From the NCBI GenBank assembly GCA_035274845.1, contig DATENU010000011.1:248001-312000 (forward strand): a DNA stretch of 64,000 nt, read 5' to 3'. The stretch is from Chthoniobacterales bacterium. GTDB lineage: Bacteria; Verrucomicrobiota; Verrucomicrobiia; Chthoniobacterales; UBA10450. Every line of letters begins with the position of its first letter. Position 1 is the stretch's first letter. Made by a program: the position numbers and the translations under genes. The notes under the pieces were generated by a model. It saw nothing but the letters and a program-made list of their open reading frames with translations. It made no database searches and had not been told where the DNA came from. Positions 52,712-61,940 of this stretch are shown in pieces.

Positions 52712-53899
52712 CTACCTCGGCTGCATCGTTCCTTTTTCTTTCCGGAGGGTCTTTTGCTTCATCGAAGTAATCCGCGGCACGCCGTCCGTGATCGCGATTT
52801 GCAAATCCACCAGCACAGCAAGATTGATCCATTCTCCACGGGTCGGATTTTCCACGTAATAGTCTGCCTCGAAGCGGGCCGTGTAATTTCGATCTGGCGC
52901 CTTTTCACCCAGCTGGACGTCTCCGCGAATCGTCGCGCGGCGCGACGGCCAACGCGCGTTGTAGGCTTCCGTGTCTCGCCGGATGGAATCCAGTTGTTTT
53001 ATGCCTTCCTCGAAAAGGTCTACCTTCGGCGCGAAAAACGAGGTGGCGAGATCCACGTCACTCGATTCGCTGCTTCGGACGTAGCAATGGACAAAATCGT
53101 CGATCCACGCCTTCCAGGTTCGATTGTTCCGGGGGGCGGGACCTGCCTTGTCCGGGTGGGTCGGTGCGACGCTGCTGGCCGGGGTAACTGTGGGTGAAGC
53201 AACGGCCAGCGTCGGCTCTGGGGTCGAGGTTGGACTTGGCCTTGGCTCGGGCGTGCGCACCGGCTGAACGGTTGGGGCCGCCGTTGGCTCACTCTTTGGG
53301 ATCGCGGGCGCCGGCTGCCGGCGCAAGACAAAGGCAGCGGCCGCGAGGGCGAGAACGACCAGCACCGAGGCGATCGCCAGCACCTTTCCGCGGCCAGCAG
53401 ATTGGGTTGCATCGGTCTGCCGCTCACTCCCGGCCGCAGATGATCGCGGCGGCGCGCTAGCGACGACAGCCGCCTTTGCGCCGTCGTCTTCGGCCGCTTG
53501 CTCGAGCAATTCCTTCACGGCCAGCTCGAGGCGCGGGATGTGTTTCGATACCGGACGCGTCAGGGCGTCGAGCCAATGAGGCGTGCTGAGGTAATATCTC
53601 AGGTCGTCGGTGAGCGGGACATCCTCGATCCGGAACCGGACGATCGGCAGGTGGGAATCCACCGCCAGCTGCACTTCCCGCAGCACCTGTTCCGAGGCGT
53701 TCGAATGGCTGGAAAAGACCAGCACCATCACTTTGCATTGTTGAATGGCCCGGGTGATTTCGCCCGGGAACGAACGCCCCGGCCGGACATCGCGCGGCGC
53801 CACCCAGCACCGGATCGCCGCATTTTCCAGGGCCGTGCAAATGGCTTCCGCTACTGTTTTATCCTGGGCCGAGTGGGAAATGAAAACGTCACGCGCCAT
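52712..53899 (-). CDS. Membrane-anchored TIR-domain protein
   Basis: A 395-residue protein started at the ATG at 53899 (a TTG four codons upstream is also open). About 1-130 is a bacterial TIR_2 domain: DVFISHSAQDKTVAEAICTAL, IRCWVAPRDVRPGRSF and a candidate NADase glutamate near E75 in SEQVLREVQLAVD. One membrane helix follows (about 173-193, VLAIASVLVVLALAAAAFVL), then a Pro/Thr-rich linker and a terminal domain (about 265-395) with an NTF2-like look. TIR would be cytoplasmic and the terminal domain outside. No partner effector gene is next to it. It is convergent with the TonB-like gene. Confidence 0.8.
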   Translation of the reverse strand: MARDVFISHSAQDKTVAEAICTALENAAIRCWVAPRDVRPGRSFPGEITRAIQQCKVMVLVFSSHSNASEQVLREVQLAVDSHLPIVRFRIEDVPLTDDLRYYLSTPHWLDALTRPVSKHIPRLELAVKELLEQAAEDDGAKAAVVASAPPRSSAAGSERQTDATQSAGRGKVLAIASVLVVLALAAAAFVLRRQPAPAIPKSEPTAAPTVQPVRTPEPRPSPTSTPEPTLAVASPTVTPASSVAPTHPDKAGPAPRNNRTWKAWIDDFVHCYVRSSESSDVDLATSFFAPKVDLFEEGIKQLDSIRRDTEAYNARWPSRRATIRGDVQLGEKAPDRNYTARFEADYYVENPTRGEWINLAVLVDLQIAITDGVPRITSMKQKTLRKEKGTMQPR

Positions 53900-53996
53900 A
53901 GAGGAGGCCAAGCCCGCCCGGTTTTACTTGCCGGGTGCCCAAGAGGCAACGGAATTCAATGAGCGGCAACCGTCTGCGCGTCGCTCGCGCCAGGAA

Positions 53997-54809
53997 TTAT
54001 TGCGACGACTCCCGCCGCAGCGGCGCGTGCGTGTATTGGAATGGCATTGACGCAATGGGCTCTTCCAGCTTTGCGCCAGCCGACCGGCGGCCGATTACGC
54101 GAACGTAGCCCAGGTAATTTCCGGCATCCGCTTCCACCGCCTGAATCTCGGTGGCATTTTCCGGGCAGATCGTCCGCTGCCATTCCCGCCATTCCCGCCA
54201 GCCTTCCGGCATGTCGTCGGCGATTTCCACCGTCACGATACCGGTCTTCTCCCAATGGCGCTTCCACCAGGCCGCCGAGTGGAGGCACCAGATTCCCGGC
54301 TCCCACCAGGCGCGCAGATGCTCGGGCACCTCGCCCTCGATCTCCTGCATCAATCCGCACCCGGCGATGCCGATCGCGCCGCCCGGTTTCACAAAGCGGG
54401 CGAGGTAATTCAGATAACGGTCGTCCGTTCCGTAATAGACGAACGAGTCAATCGAGACCACCGCGTCGAAGAACTCCTTCGCAAAGGGAAGCGACCGCGC
54501 CTCGGCGTGAATTGGGAAGACGCCGCTTTCCGCGCCGGCATCCCGGATCCGCTGAAGATTCTCCGAAACGTCGAACCACAGGTCGGTCGCCCAAACCTGC
54601 ACTCCGAATTCGCGGTTTAGAAAAATGGATGATGCCGCCCGTCCGCAGCCGAGGTCCAGCACGCGCATGCCCGGTCGCAGTTCGAGTTTCTCCGTGAGCC
54701 ATTCCGTGATCCGAAGGGCATTCGCGCCGCTGCTGACGCTGGCGACGACCCACTCCGGACTGTAAGCCGACGAACGCGGGAATCGTTCGGAGAGGAAACG
54801 CTGGTCCAT
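53997..54809 (-). CDS. SAM-dependent methyltransferase, class I
   Basis: A 270-residue cytoplasmic enzyme. The SAM site RVLDLGCGRAASSIFL, followed by WATDLWFDVSENL, AEARSLPFAKEFFDAVVSID and LARFVKPGGAIGIAGCG, is typical of Methyltransf_11/25 enzymes. The C-terminal third is aromatic and charged (AWWEPGIWCLHSAAWWKRHW) and probably binds the substrate. It lies 98 bp upstream of the TIR gene on the same strand. Substrate unknown. Confidence 0.85.
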   Translation of the reverse strand: MDQRFLSERFPRSSAYSPEWVVASVSSGANALRITEWLTEKLELRPGMRVLDLGCGRAASSIFLNREFGVQVWATDLWFDVSENLQRIRDAGAESGVFPIHAEARSLPFAKEFFDAVVSIDSFVYYGTDDRYLNYLARFVKPGGAIGIAGCGLMQEIEGEVPEHLRAWWEPGIWCLHSAAWWKRHWEKTGIVTVEIADDMPEGWREWREWQRTICPENATEIQAVEADAGNYLGYVRVIGRRSAGAKLEEPIASMPFQYTHAPLRRESSQ

Positions 54810-54824
54810 GAGTGGAGGAAAATT

Positions 54825-55004
54825 TTAACGCAGTCGCAGAAGCAGACAGGCAACGATAGCCAGGACCAAGGCGACGACGATTTCCAGCGTCGCCACCAGG
54901 GAACCGACGTGGCTGGGCTCGTAGGCGATGGCGACCAGGCAGATCGCAGCCCAAATTAAGAGCCCGGCAGCCAGCGAAATCAAAAAACTTCTCACGGAGC
55001 GCAT
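54825..55004 (-). CDS. 59-residue membrane protein
   Basis: Started at the ATG at 55004. Two membrane helices are visible at about 5-26 (FLISLAAGLLIWAAICLVAI) and 36-56 (LVATLEIVVALVLAIVACLL), ending in a basic RLR. It ends 15 bp before the methyltransferase start, so the two are likely co-transcribed. Function unknown. Confidence 0.5.
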   Translation of the reverse strand: MRSVRSFLISLAAGLLIWAAICLVAIAYEPSHVGSLVATLEIVVALVLAIVACLLLRLR

Positions 55005-55114
55005 CCTGCCCGAAGCAACCGAATTGGGCAATCGCGATGGTTGATCAAGCCATGGGCAACCCTGTTTCCCCTTTTATCCTCGACATCCTTTGCCCTGCCG
55101 CCACTCTCCCTCAC

Positions 55115-55588
55115 ATGACGAACCTGATCCGTGGCATCCTGCTCTCTTTTGTTCTCCTTGGGGCCGGTATGGCCTATGGCGGGGTCCCTCCCATGGACGT
55201 GACGGTTTCGGACGCCGGCGGCAAAGCCGCCTTCAAAGGCGCGACTAATGCGAACGGGACCTTTGCGACCGCGAATCTCAAGCCCGGCAATTACGTCGTG
55301 CAGTTCAAATCGAGTAGCGGCGGAATGAAGGGCAACCATTACGCGATCGTCGTCTCCGCGGGGACGAAGAAGGTCGCGGCTGCCACTGTTCCGGGAGAGA
55401 ATTTCTTCGGTGGCGGAGTGGCCCTGAAGGTAGTGGTCGGAGCTGGTTTGAACATCACTGGGCAGGTGGCTCCGACGGCGGACAGAAAGACGGCTGAGGA
55501 CTCACGCAACGTCACCAAGGAACAGGTCAATAATCTGCAGCAACACCAGGATAACAATTTGACGAAGGGGATGGACCGGAGTCGTTAG
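55115..55588 (+). CDS. Exported carboxypeptidase-regulatory-like protein
   Basis: A 157-residue protein from the ATG at 55115, giving a signal peptide (MTNLIRGILLSFVLLGAGMAYG). The mature part resembles a prealbumin-like/CarboxypepD_reg fold (VSDAGGKAAFKGATNANGTFATANLKPGNYVVQF). A Gly/Val stretch (FFGGGVALKVVVGAGLNITGQV) and a charged, Asn/Gln-rich tail follow. Upstream in-frame residues are dropped because they lack signal features. Function unknown. Confidence 0.7.
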   Translation: MTNLIRGILLSFVLLGAGMAYGGVPPMDVTVSDAGGKAAFKGATNANGTFATANLKPGNYVVQFKSSSGGMKGNHYAIVVSAGTKKVAAATVPGENFFGGGVALKVVVGAGLNITGQVAPTADRKTAEDSRNVTKEQVNNLQQHQDNNLTKGMDRSR

Positions 55589-55758
55589 ACCGCTGATGAG
55601 GGCGCGGTCTCGCGATCGGCTCCGTCGATTGGTTAGGTGGTTCGTGCGGGCAGGCCAGTTGCAACGAATGGCCAGGCGATAGCCGCGCTTGAGGAGCTTT
55701 TGCGCCGTCGGAACAGACGCGCGAGCGGGAGTCCGAATGAAATCCTGCCTGGTGTCGG

Positions 55759-56271
55759 CTAAACCAGCTCGCGAAACTCCGGGTTGAGCGCCGTGATCCG
55801 AGCCAGCATCGCCGACCCCGGAGAAACCATCTCGAAATCCTGAAAATCGAATCCCGGGCCGACCGTGCATCCCGCCAGGCTAAATTCACCGCGCGGCTTC
55901 GCCGCCTGCCAGCATCCCGCCGGAACCACGCAAACAGGACGGCCCTTTCGCGCCCCGCTGGCGAGCACCTCTTCGTGCACCCCATTCTGCGGATCGATCC
56001 AATAGACCACGAGCGGATCGCCTTCGTAAAAATGCCAGGCCTCGTCCGAAGCGACCCGGTGCCAGCGGCTGTGCTGGCCCTTCAGGAGCAGGAAATAAAT
56101 CGTCGTCAACGCGGACCGCGCTGATCTGTCATCCAACGGCTGGACCTTAAACGCCGATCGGAAAATCTCCCGGAAGTAGCCCCCCTCGGGATGAGGCTCC
56201 AGGCGCAGCTCACTAATCAGCTCTCTGGCCCGGTCATGCATCGGATCACGGTGCATCGGGATGACTGGCAA
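55759..56271 (-). CDS. Cupin superfamily protein, DUF985 type
   Basis: A 170-residue protein (in-frame ATGs at 56271, 56256 and 56241). The DUF985/cupin_5 pattern is clear: ELRLEPHPEGGYFREIFRS, TIYFLLLKGQHSRWHRVASDEAWHFYEGDPL and WQAAKPRGEFSLAGCTVGPGFDFQDFEM. Conserved His and Glu in HRVASDEAWHF would bind metal. Activity is unknown in the family. The longest form overlaps the upstream lipoprotein gene by 26 bases; the start at 56241 avoids this. Confidence 0.88.
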   Translation of the reverse strand: MPVIPMHRDPMHDRARELISELRLEPHPEGGYFREIFRSAFKVQPLDDRSARSALTTIYFLLLKGQHSRWHRVASDEAWHFYEGDPLVVYWIDPQNGVHEEVLASGARKGRPVCVVPAGCWQAAKPRGEFSLAGCTVGPGFDFQDFEMVSPGSAMLARITALNPEFRELV

Positions 56272-56605
56272 GGTATTTCTCGCTTTGCTGCCGACAGACC
56301 GAACACACCGCCCCTTTTACAGCCTTGCGGTACTCACGCGACTTCTTGAGCTCGAGTCTTAGTTCGGCGTTTGGAAATTGCCTCTCAAGTTTGTAAGTCG
56401 TCAGGTTCGGATCCGATGGCACGGAGTCACTGAATTCGTACATCGTAACCCGGCGAAGCGGGACGTGGTGAATTGTGCAAACGCCGGAGTGAAGTGACGC
56501 GCGCCGAATTTCTCCCGCAGCCTCACGCGAACGTGTGCATCCGTAAAGCGCAAGGCTCGGCAGAACCAACAATGTTGCCATGGCCCGCTTCTGACCGGAG
56601 TTCAT
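56246..56605 (-). CDS. Small lipoprotein-like protein, unknown function
   Basis: A 119-residue protein with a lipoprotein-type signal (MATLLVLPSLALYGC, lipobox ALYGC). The mature part has an HSGVCTIHHVPL phrase with Cys and two His, and later a CSVCRQQ pair near the C-terminus, suggesting a metal site of C-HH-CC type. It runs into the cupin gene. Family not recognised with confidence. Confidence 0.62.
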   Translation of the reverse strand: MNSGQKRAMATLLVLPSLALYGCTRSREAAGEIRRASLHSGVCTIHHVPLRRVTMYEFSDSVPSDPNLTTYKLERQFPNAELRLELKKSREYRKAVKGAVCSVCRQQSEKYLASHPDAP

Positions 56606-56639
56606 GCGAGAGACTCTAATGAAACATCGAAATCACGGA

Positions 56640-58838
56640 TTACTTAACCGGGTCGAGGCGAATTTCGCCGAGATCGATCACCGGAGTATCCGCTGTGATC
56701 CGGAAGGGAATATCTTTGCCGGCATAAGGCTGGAGCGGCGCAAAATCGTCGCCCCGTCGCGCCGCTTCTTCGACGCTCGAATTAATGTGGAGAACATAAT
56801 AGCCGATCGGCAGTCCTCGGTAAGGCTTGTCCTCGTCGAGAATCACGCGATAATCAGGAACTTCCTTGCCGCCCTGGAGAAGGATCCATGAAGTCTCGCG
56901 TTCGCCATCGGGGCGGATCGGCTCGAAACGGAGATCTGCGCCCGGGGCGAGGGAAACGTGGATTGCTCCTTCAGGCATTACCGCGTCGAATAGGCTGCGA
57001 TGTCGTGCCGAGCCAGATGCCAGAACCTCCAGGTTATACGTGCCCTTCTGGATAGAGAAAACGACGGGCTCGGCAAGAGGCGCTTGAAATTCGTTCATTG
57101 GCAGGTCCCAATAAGCTTCGCCCTCCTCACTATCCGGTTTGTTATGTTTCTGAATACGTACTCGCGCCTCGGATTGCTCCGGAGACTGCTTGCGGCTTGG
57201 CTCAATCTGCAATCGCATCGCGACCACGTCGACGTTCACGTCTGTCAGTTCATCCAAATTCTGTGGAATCGGAAGCTGCACGGAAAAAGTCAGCGCCTTT
57301 ACGTCCCTGAACTCGCCGTTACGGAGTTCGATGGTGATGGCATCGCGACGATTCACAAAATTCTCGCGAGCCAGGTTGAGAATGCCCGTTGAGTCCACGT
57401 CAGCGAAAGCGGAGAGGAGGCAAGTCCCTGCGAAAAGCCCCCAGTTCACTGAAGTGCCAGACGGAAGCGGTTTGCCGTTGGCAAGAATTCTGAACCGAAC
57501 CGGCCGGCGGGCAGGTGGAGGGACATCTTCGCCCAGTTTTCTGAGCGCCTTTGCGGCGTCTTCGGCGACTCGCTCAGACGGATTATTTAACAAAACACGC
57601 AAGGCGGGTTTCGTCTCCGGGGAGTTGGCGCGGGCCAGAGCAGCCACAATCGCTTCTGCTATGTCCCGGTCCGGATTCGATTCGGCAAAAGTACGCAGAA
57701 GGCTGACAATCCTGGCCTTCGCTTCAGTAGGGATTGTGATCGCGACCGGACGAATAATGTCGCCCGATGACCAAACAAGCTTGTCAGGATCCGGCGGGAG
57801 AAAAGCCATCAAAGCATAAGTGTACTCGCGCCGTTCTCTGGGGTTTGCCCGCAGCGCTAGTTCGGAGATGAACGCCAAGGAGCGTTCGGAACCGTAAGCC
57901 GCAAGTTCGGTAAGCGACGGTGTGTACCAGAGGCCAGGGAATTCAGAATCGTCGACCTTCAATAAGCTTCCGGCGAGAATTGCTTCCCAATCGAGGCCGC
58001 ACTTTTTCAAAAACTGAATTCGGGCACTCGGATTCTTGTCCCCAACCCTAACGGGCCTTTCGGTTGCCATTCGAATCGCGGCTCCCACGGCTTCGTCGAG
58101 ACGGCGCTCCTGCAAGAGCGCCATGAACTCTCCGATCGACTGTGGTTCGCCCAGGGAACCAGCGCCCGTTCCACACCAGCCGCCCCACGTGAATTCAGCC
58201 AGTCGTTCGACTAATTTGTCGCCGCGCTTCAGGAGCACGTCATCGATCAGTCGATGAAACGCTGCTTCATTTGTCTGGAAGCTGATCGTGCGCGCGTCCG
58301 GTTCTCTTTGCAGGAGCTTGTCCGCCTTGCGCGTGGCGTTTTTGTAAAGCTTCCACGCGGAAATCAATTCCGGCGATGCATCCTGAATGCTTGGGTTAGG
58401 CGATATGTCTTCCTGCGGGATGGTTACCTTTAGATCCAGAGGGGCGATCTCGCGCGCAATCCAGGCCGCGGCCAACGTCGGAAAAGGAAATGTCTTGGCA
58501 TTCGCCCCCTGCGGGAGCCGCACGTAAATGTCGATGACCTGGTCCAGCTCTTTCGAGGTCGCTTTCTCGCAGGCTGCCTCGAAGAAGCGGGAGAATACTA
58601 TCCAGGGAGTTGGAAGATCTTTGTCGGAGGCATTTTTTTGTTCGTCGCCCAGCTTCGCTGTCATCCTGATCAAGTCCGCGGTGGAATATTCTTCAAGCGA
58701 GGAATCCGCGTCATCGGCCGCTTTGAACAACGCCGGTCCCTTCAAGGCCAGCAATTCACCAACTGATGGATGGTCTGTGGCCGCCACCGCTTGCGCAGCG
58801 ACCAATCCGGCAACGACGATGGGGAGAACAAGTCTCAC
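56640..58838 (-). CDS. Secreted HEAT-repeat protein, unknown function
   Basis: A 732-residue protein with a signal peptide (MRLVLPIVVAGLVAAQAVAA). About 30-380 is helical with acidic stretches. About 395-440 holds HEAT-like repeats (EAIVAALARANSPETKPALRVLL, SERVAEDAAKALRKLGEDVPP). About 445-732 is beta-rich (VRFRILANGKPLPSGTSVNWG) with at least two sandwich-like units, the last with a DIPFRITADTPVIDLGEIRLD ending. No catalytic motif. Exported scaffold or regulator is a guess. Confidence 0.72.
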   Translation of the reverse strand: MRLVLPIVVAGLVAAQAVAATDHPSVGELLALKGPALFKAADDADSSLEEYSTADLIRMTAKLGDEQKNASDKDLPTPWIVFSRFFEAACEKATSKELDQVIDIYVRLPQGANAKTFPFPTLAAAWIAREIAPLDLKVTIPQEDISPNPSIQDASPELISAWKLYKNATRKADKLLQREPDARTISFQTNEAAFHRLIDDVLLKRGDKLVERLAEFTWGGWCGTGAGSLGEPQSIGEFMALLQERRLDEAVGAAIRMATERPVRVGDKNPSARIQFLKKCGLDWEAILAGSLLKVDDSEFPGLWYTPSLTELAAYGSERSLAFISELALRANPRERREYTYALMAFLPPDPDKLVWSSGDIIRPVAITIPTEAKARIVSLLRTFAESNPDRDIAEAIVAALARANSPETKPALRVLLNNPSERVAEDAAKALRKLGEDVPPPARRPVRFRILANGKPLPSGTSVNWGLFAGTCLLSAFADVDSTGILNLARENFVNRRDAITIELRNGEFRDVKALTFSVQLPIPQNLDELTDVNVDVVAMRLQIEPSRKQSPEQSEARVRIQKHNKPDSEEGEAYWDLPMNEFQAPLAEPVVFSIQKGTYNLEVLASGSARHRSLFDAVMPEGAIHVSLAPGADLRFEPIRPDGERETSWILLQGGKEVPDYRVILDEDKPYRGLPIGYYVLHINSSVEEAARRGDDFAPLQPYAGKDIPFRITADTPVIDLGEIRLDPVK

Positions 58839-59053
58839 GAGGTAATCGTATCGAATTGCCAGCGCCTAGTCTACCCGAAGCAAACCGCCGAGATTTAAAG
58901 ATTCTCAGGAGACGAATTCGCCGTGTCCGCCGGTTGGACGGACTCGCGGTGGCGAGGTGAACCGCCTGCCAGTTCTCCCTTGTTCAATTGATTACCGGGG
59001 GGCTGCTGGCTGGAGCGGTTGGTTGACCGATGTTTGAACAACCACCGTTCCTG

Positions 59054-59569
59054 CTATGAAATCGTGGATCGCACGTCGTTGTGGTTAGTCAGCAATACGA
59101 CGAGCTCGCTCAAGACCCAAGTATGCGTAATCCACCGCAAAGGCGTGGCCCATGCAGGCGCCAATTGAATCATGCGCCTGTTCACTTCCCGAAAGGGCAG
59201 AGACTTATATTCGGCATCGCTGACCTGAAGCCTCGGAAGAATCATAGCGACGGCGGCAAGAACGCCAAGAACGGCGTCCGGAAGGTAGCGCAGGACCGCC
59301 TCGCGATATCCAGTTGTTTCGCCGTCCAACCTGCGGATGCGAATGCCAGCGATAAGCTTTCCTGGGGTGCCGCCGTAACGCTGGACGAGGTAGACATGGT
59401 AAAACAATCCGAACAACGTCCCCGGCGAAATGTAGTAAACCCCGAAGAGGCGGAAGTTTGAACTGGCCCAGGTGGTCAATGCCAAGAGCGGCAAGAAAAA
59501 GACGAAATCCAACAGGTTAGCAAGGAAACGTACGCCAAACCCAGCATACTGGAGGGGATCCTCGCTCAT
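59054..59569 (-). CDS. RDD-family membrane protein
   Basis: A 171-residue protein started at the ATG at 59569. Three hydrophobic segments (about 15-32, 40-60, 92-112) surround the RDD-family motif YGGTPGKLIAGIRIRRLDG. The first segment contains ARG/ASP features of the family (YAGFGVRFLANLLDFVFFLP). RDD proteins are of unclear, probably transport-related function. The tail after 140 is polar and may be cytoplasmic. Confidence 0.82.
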   Translation of the reverse strand: MSEDPLQYAGFGVRFLANLLDFVFFLPLLALTTWASSNFRLFGVYYISPGTLFGLFYHVYLVQRYGGTPGKLIAGIRIRRLDGETTGYREAVLRYLPDAVLGVLAAVAMILPRLQVSDAEYKSLPFREVNRRMIQLAPAWATPLRWITHTWVLSELVVLLTNHNDVRSTIS

Positions 59570-59719
59570 GAATGTTGAGCCTGATGACATTCAGCCTGAC
59601 TCGGCCGGCTGTATAGATAAGCTCGCAGCGGGAACCTGGCCGGAGCATATTCTTACCGTCCCTGGCGACAATTAGAAAGTCGCCTTGCCCGAGTGATGAC
59701 GACGTGAAGACAGGCCCAA

Positions 59720-59799
59720 GTGGATCGAGCGCTCCGCCGCTCGATGATGTGTTTCGGCTGCGGGGCTTCAATTATCGAGCGGCGGAGCGCTCGATCCAC
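59720..59799. repeat. Palindromic hairpin-doublet element, GTGGATCG family (second copy)
   Basis: Perfect 26-bp inverted arms run from GTGGATCGAGCGCTCCGC to its complement, with a 28-base centre. Each arm is itself a hairpin, ATCGAGCG-CTCCGC-CGCTCGAT. The ends are the same as in the element at 8801-8907 but the centre differs, so the two are separate copies of one family. It lies between the RDD gene and the UXS gene. Confidence 0.8.
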
Positions 59800-59847
59800 C
59801 TTGGCAACCGAAAATCGCTCGCCAAGGAATCGGTCTCGAATTAAGAA

Positions 59848-60828
59848 ATGCGGAGCATGTCCGCACAAAAAGTTTCAGTCGTCACCGGTGGGGCGGGGTT
59901 TTTGGGATCGCATTTGACGGACCGGCTCCTGGGGGAGGGGCATCGGGTCATTGCGATCGATAACCTCATCACGGGGAACCCGGCGAACATCGCGCATCTG
60001 GGCGGGAACGAGAATTTCCGGTTCATCAAACACAACGTCTCGAGCTACATCCTGGTCGAGGAGGAAATCGATTACGTGTTCCATTTCGCCTCGCCCGCCA
60101 GCCCGATCGATTACCTGGAACTGCCGATCCCGACGTTGAAAGTCGGCGCGCTTGGGACGCACAACACGCTCGGGCTCGCCAAGGCGAAGAAGGCGACATT
60201 CGTCCTCGCTTCCACCTCGGAATGCTACGGCGATCCGCTCGTTCATCCGCAGACGGAAGATTACTGGGGGAACGTGAACCCGATCGGACCCCGCGGCGTT
60301 TACGATGAAGCGAAGCGGTTCGCCGAGGCGATGACGATGGCATACCACCGCTATCACGGGATCGACACCAAGATCGTCCGGATCTTCAACACTTACGGCC
60401 CGCGGATGCGGTTGCGCGACGGGCGGGTGGTGCCGGCGTTCATCGGCCAGGCGTTGAGCGAGACGCCGCTCACCATCTTTGGCGATGGCTCGCAGACGCG
60501 CTCGTTCTGTTACGTGTCGGATCTAATCGATGGAATTTTCCGGCTGGCGATGAGCGATTTTCATGAGCCGGTGAACATCGGGAACCCGCGGGAAATGACG
60601 ATCAAACAATTCGCGGAAGAGATTATTCGGATCACCGGAACGAAATCGCAGATCGAATACAAGCCGTTGCCGGTGGACGACCCGAAAGTCCGCCAGCCGG
60701 ACATCACGCGCGCGAAGAAAGTGCTCGGTTGGGAACCGAAGGTGAAGTTCGAGGAGGGGATCGTGAAAACGATCGACTATTTCAAGGGCTGCCTGGAGCG
60801 CGGCGAGCTGGGCGAACGAATCGTCTAA
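59848..60828 (+). CDS. UDP-glucuronate decarboxylase (UXS) family SDR
   Basis: A 326-residue extended SDR that converts UDP-glucuronate to UDP-xylose with bound NAD. Seen: NAD motif [36 protein letters not shown], the catalytic YxxxK in [46 protein letters not shown] and a C-terminal [13 protein letters not shown]. Residue pattern and length agree with bacterial UXS. UDP-xylose would feed polysaccharide or glycan synthesis. A decayed piece of a second copy of its 3' end lies at 61797. Confidence 0.9.
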   Translation: MRSMSAQKVSVVTGGAGFLGSHLTDRLLGEGHRVIAIDNLITGNPANIAHLGGNENFRFIKHNVSSYILVEEEIDYVFHFASPASPIDYLELPIPTLKVGALGTHNTLGLAKAKKATFVLASTSECYGDPLVHPQTEDYWGNVNPIGPRGVYDEAKRFAEAMTMAYHRYHGIDTKIVRIFNTYGPRMRLRDGRVVPAFIGQALSETPLTIFGDGSQTRSFCYVSDLIDGIFRLAMSDFHEPVNIGNPREMTIKQFAEEIIRITGTKSQIEYKPLPVDDPKVRQPDITRAKKVLGWEPKVKFEEGIVKTIDYFKGCLERGELGERIV

Positions 60829-61156
60829 CGCCGATTCGAAATCCCAAATCCCAGGTAAGCCTCAAAATCCAAAAAGGGGAAAAAGCAGTTTGCTTCCCCG
60901 ATTTGAAAACCAAGGAGGGGCGCTTTTCAAACCGCCCCAAAAGCAACGGCGGTTTGTAACCGCCGTCGCTTGAATCTCGGCAAAAGTTCCCGCGCAGAGG
61001 GAGTCAACGCCGATCACCTCGCCCTACTGGGTGCTTTGGAATTTTCCTGGGATTTCGGATTTTGTGCTTGGGGTTTCGAGGGACACCAGATAGGGCTGGG
61101 GAGCATTCGATAGCGTTTTTCGGCCGCCACAACCCAGAAAGTAAATCTCTCCTCTT
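60829..61156. other. 328-bp intergenic region with several small palindromes
   Basis: No open frame of note. It holds GGGG-AAAAAGCAGTTTGCTT-CCCC near 60876, GGGGCG...CGCCCC near 60917-60938 and a perfect hairpin ACGGCGGTT-TGT-AACCGCCGT at 60946-60966. Phrases such as AATCCCAAATCCC and GGGATTTCGGATTTTG occur at both ends. This looks like an accumulation of degenerate dispersed repeats. A promoter for the 61157 gene was not clear. Confidence 0.5.
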
Positions 61157-61771
61157 ATGAAAACCTCATCGCCGACAAAATCCGGTCTCCTCACCTTATT
61201 CCTCGGCGTGATCTGCGCCGTTTTCGTCGATAGCGCTTTCGCTGCCCAGACTCGGACTCTGCCGGAGATGCGTGTCATTCCGACGCGGGTATTGCAAAGA
61301 ACGATCAGTCCCAAGTTCTACCAGAGTCTGCTCATTTCCCCGGTCAAAGGATGGATCGTGGTCCGCGCGCAGTTGACCGGGACCCATCTCTCCGGGATCA
61401 GAGTAATTCATTCGGAGCTAAACCATGAGTGGGATTGGCTTGCCGTTAAGCGAGCGCAGGAGGTGCTGATCGCGGGCAATTCTACAGCCGATAGTCCGAA
61501 CCTCGGCGCTTCGGTTCTGCTGCACCTGCTCATTTATCAGATTGCTGATGGCACGATGGCGCTTTCCTTCGCGCATCTCGACGAACCAGGCGGCGACCAG
61601 GCGCAATATTATGGCTGCTCCCGCCTCGCCGTCTTGAAAGCAGACGGGAAATGGACGGATATCAAGGGGCCGGAAGGTCTCGAGGGAAAAGGCTGGGTGG
61701 TTCGGCGCGGAATCAAGGATAACATTGAAGCCGTGTTGAAGATGGAGCCACACCTCCCCGGCCCCCGTTGA
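61157..61771 (+). CDS. Secreted protein of unknown function
   Basis: A 204-residue protein with a signal peptide (about 10-30, LLTLFLGVICAVFVDSAFAA). The mature part has strand-rich sections (GWIVVRAQLTGTHLSGIRVIHSEL, VLLHLLIYQIADGTMALSFAHL) without recognised motifs. It lies between the UXS gene and the fragment of its duplicate, so it may have arrived with, or split, that duplicate. Confidence 0.68.
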   Translation: MKTSSPTKSGLLTLFLGVICAVFVDSAFAAQTRTLPEMRVIPTRVLQRTISPKFYQSLLISPVKGWIVVRAQLTGTHLSGIRVIHSELNHEWDWLAVKRAQEVLIAGNSTADSPNLGASVLLHLLIYQIADGTMALSFAHLDEPGGDQAQYYGCSRLAVLKADGKWTDIKGPEGLEGKGWVVRRGIKDNIEAVLKMEPHLPGPR

Positions 61772-61796
61772 GCGGCTGCTCACCCGGGCTCGCTAG

Positions 61797-61868
61797 GTCC
61801 TCGGCTGGGAGCCGAAGGTTAATTTCGGAGAGGGAATCGTGAAGACGATCGATTATTTCCGCGGCTGC
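61797..61868 (+). pseudogene. Fragment duplicating the 3' end of the UXS gene
   Basis: The 72 bases translate as [20 protein letters not shown] and four more codons. They match UXS residues encoded at 60721-60792 at 21 of 24 positions (59 of 72 bases). A TAG precedes it in frame and no start or body is present. Seven of thirteen base changes are silent third-position changes, so the source copy was once under coding selection. Confidence 0.75.
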
Positions 61869-61940
61869 CGACCCGTCGCTGGGCGCGGGCGACGGGTCCG
61901 AAAGCAAATCTGACGAGCAACGGCCCGAGGCCGCCCGTCA

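Noticed and set aside
55587-55610. Hairpin AGACCGC...GCGGTCT as a terminator
   Set aside because: Only a 7-bp stem, no T-run, and too close to a dispersed-repeat type sequence.
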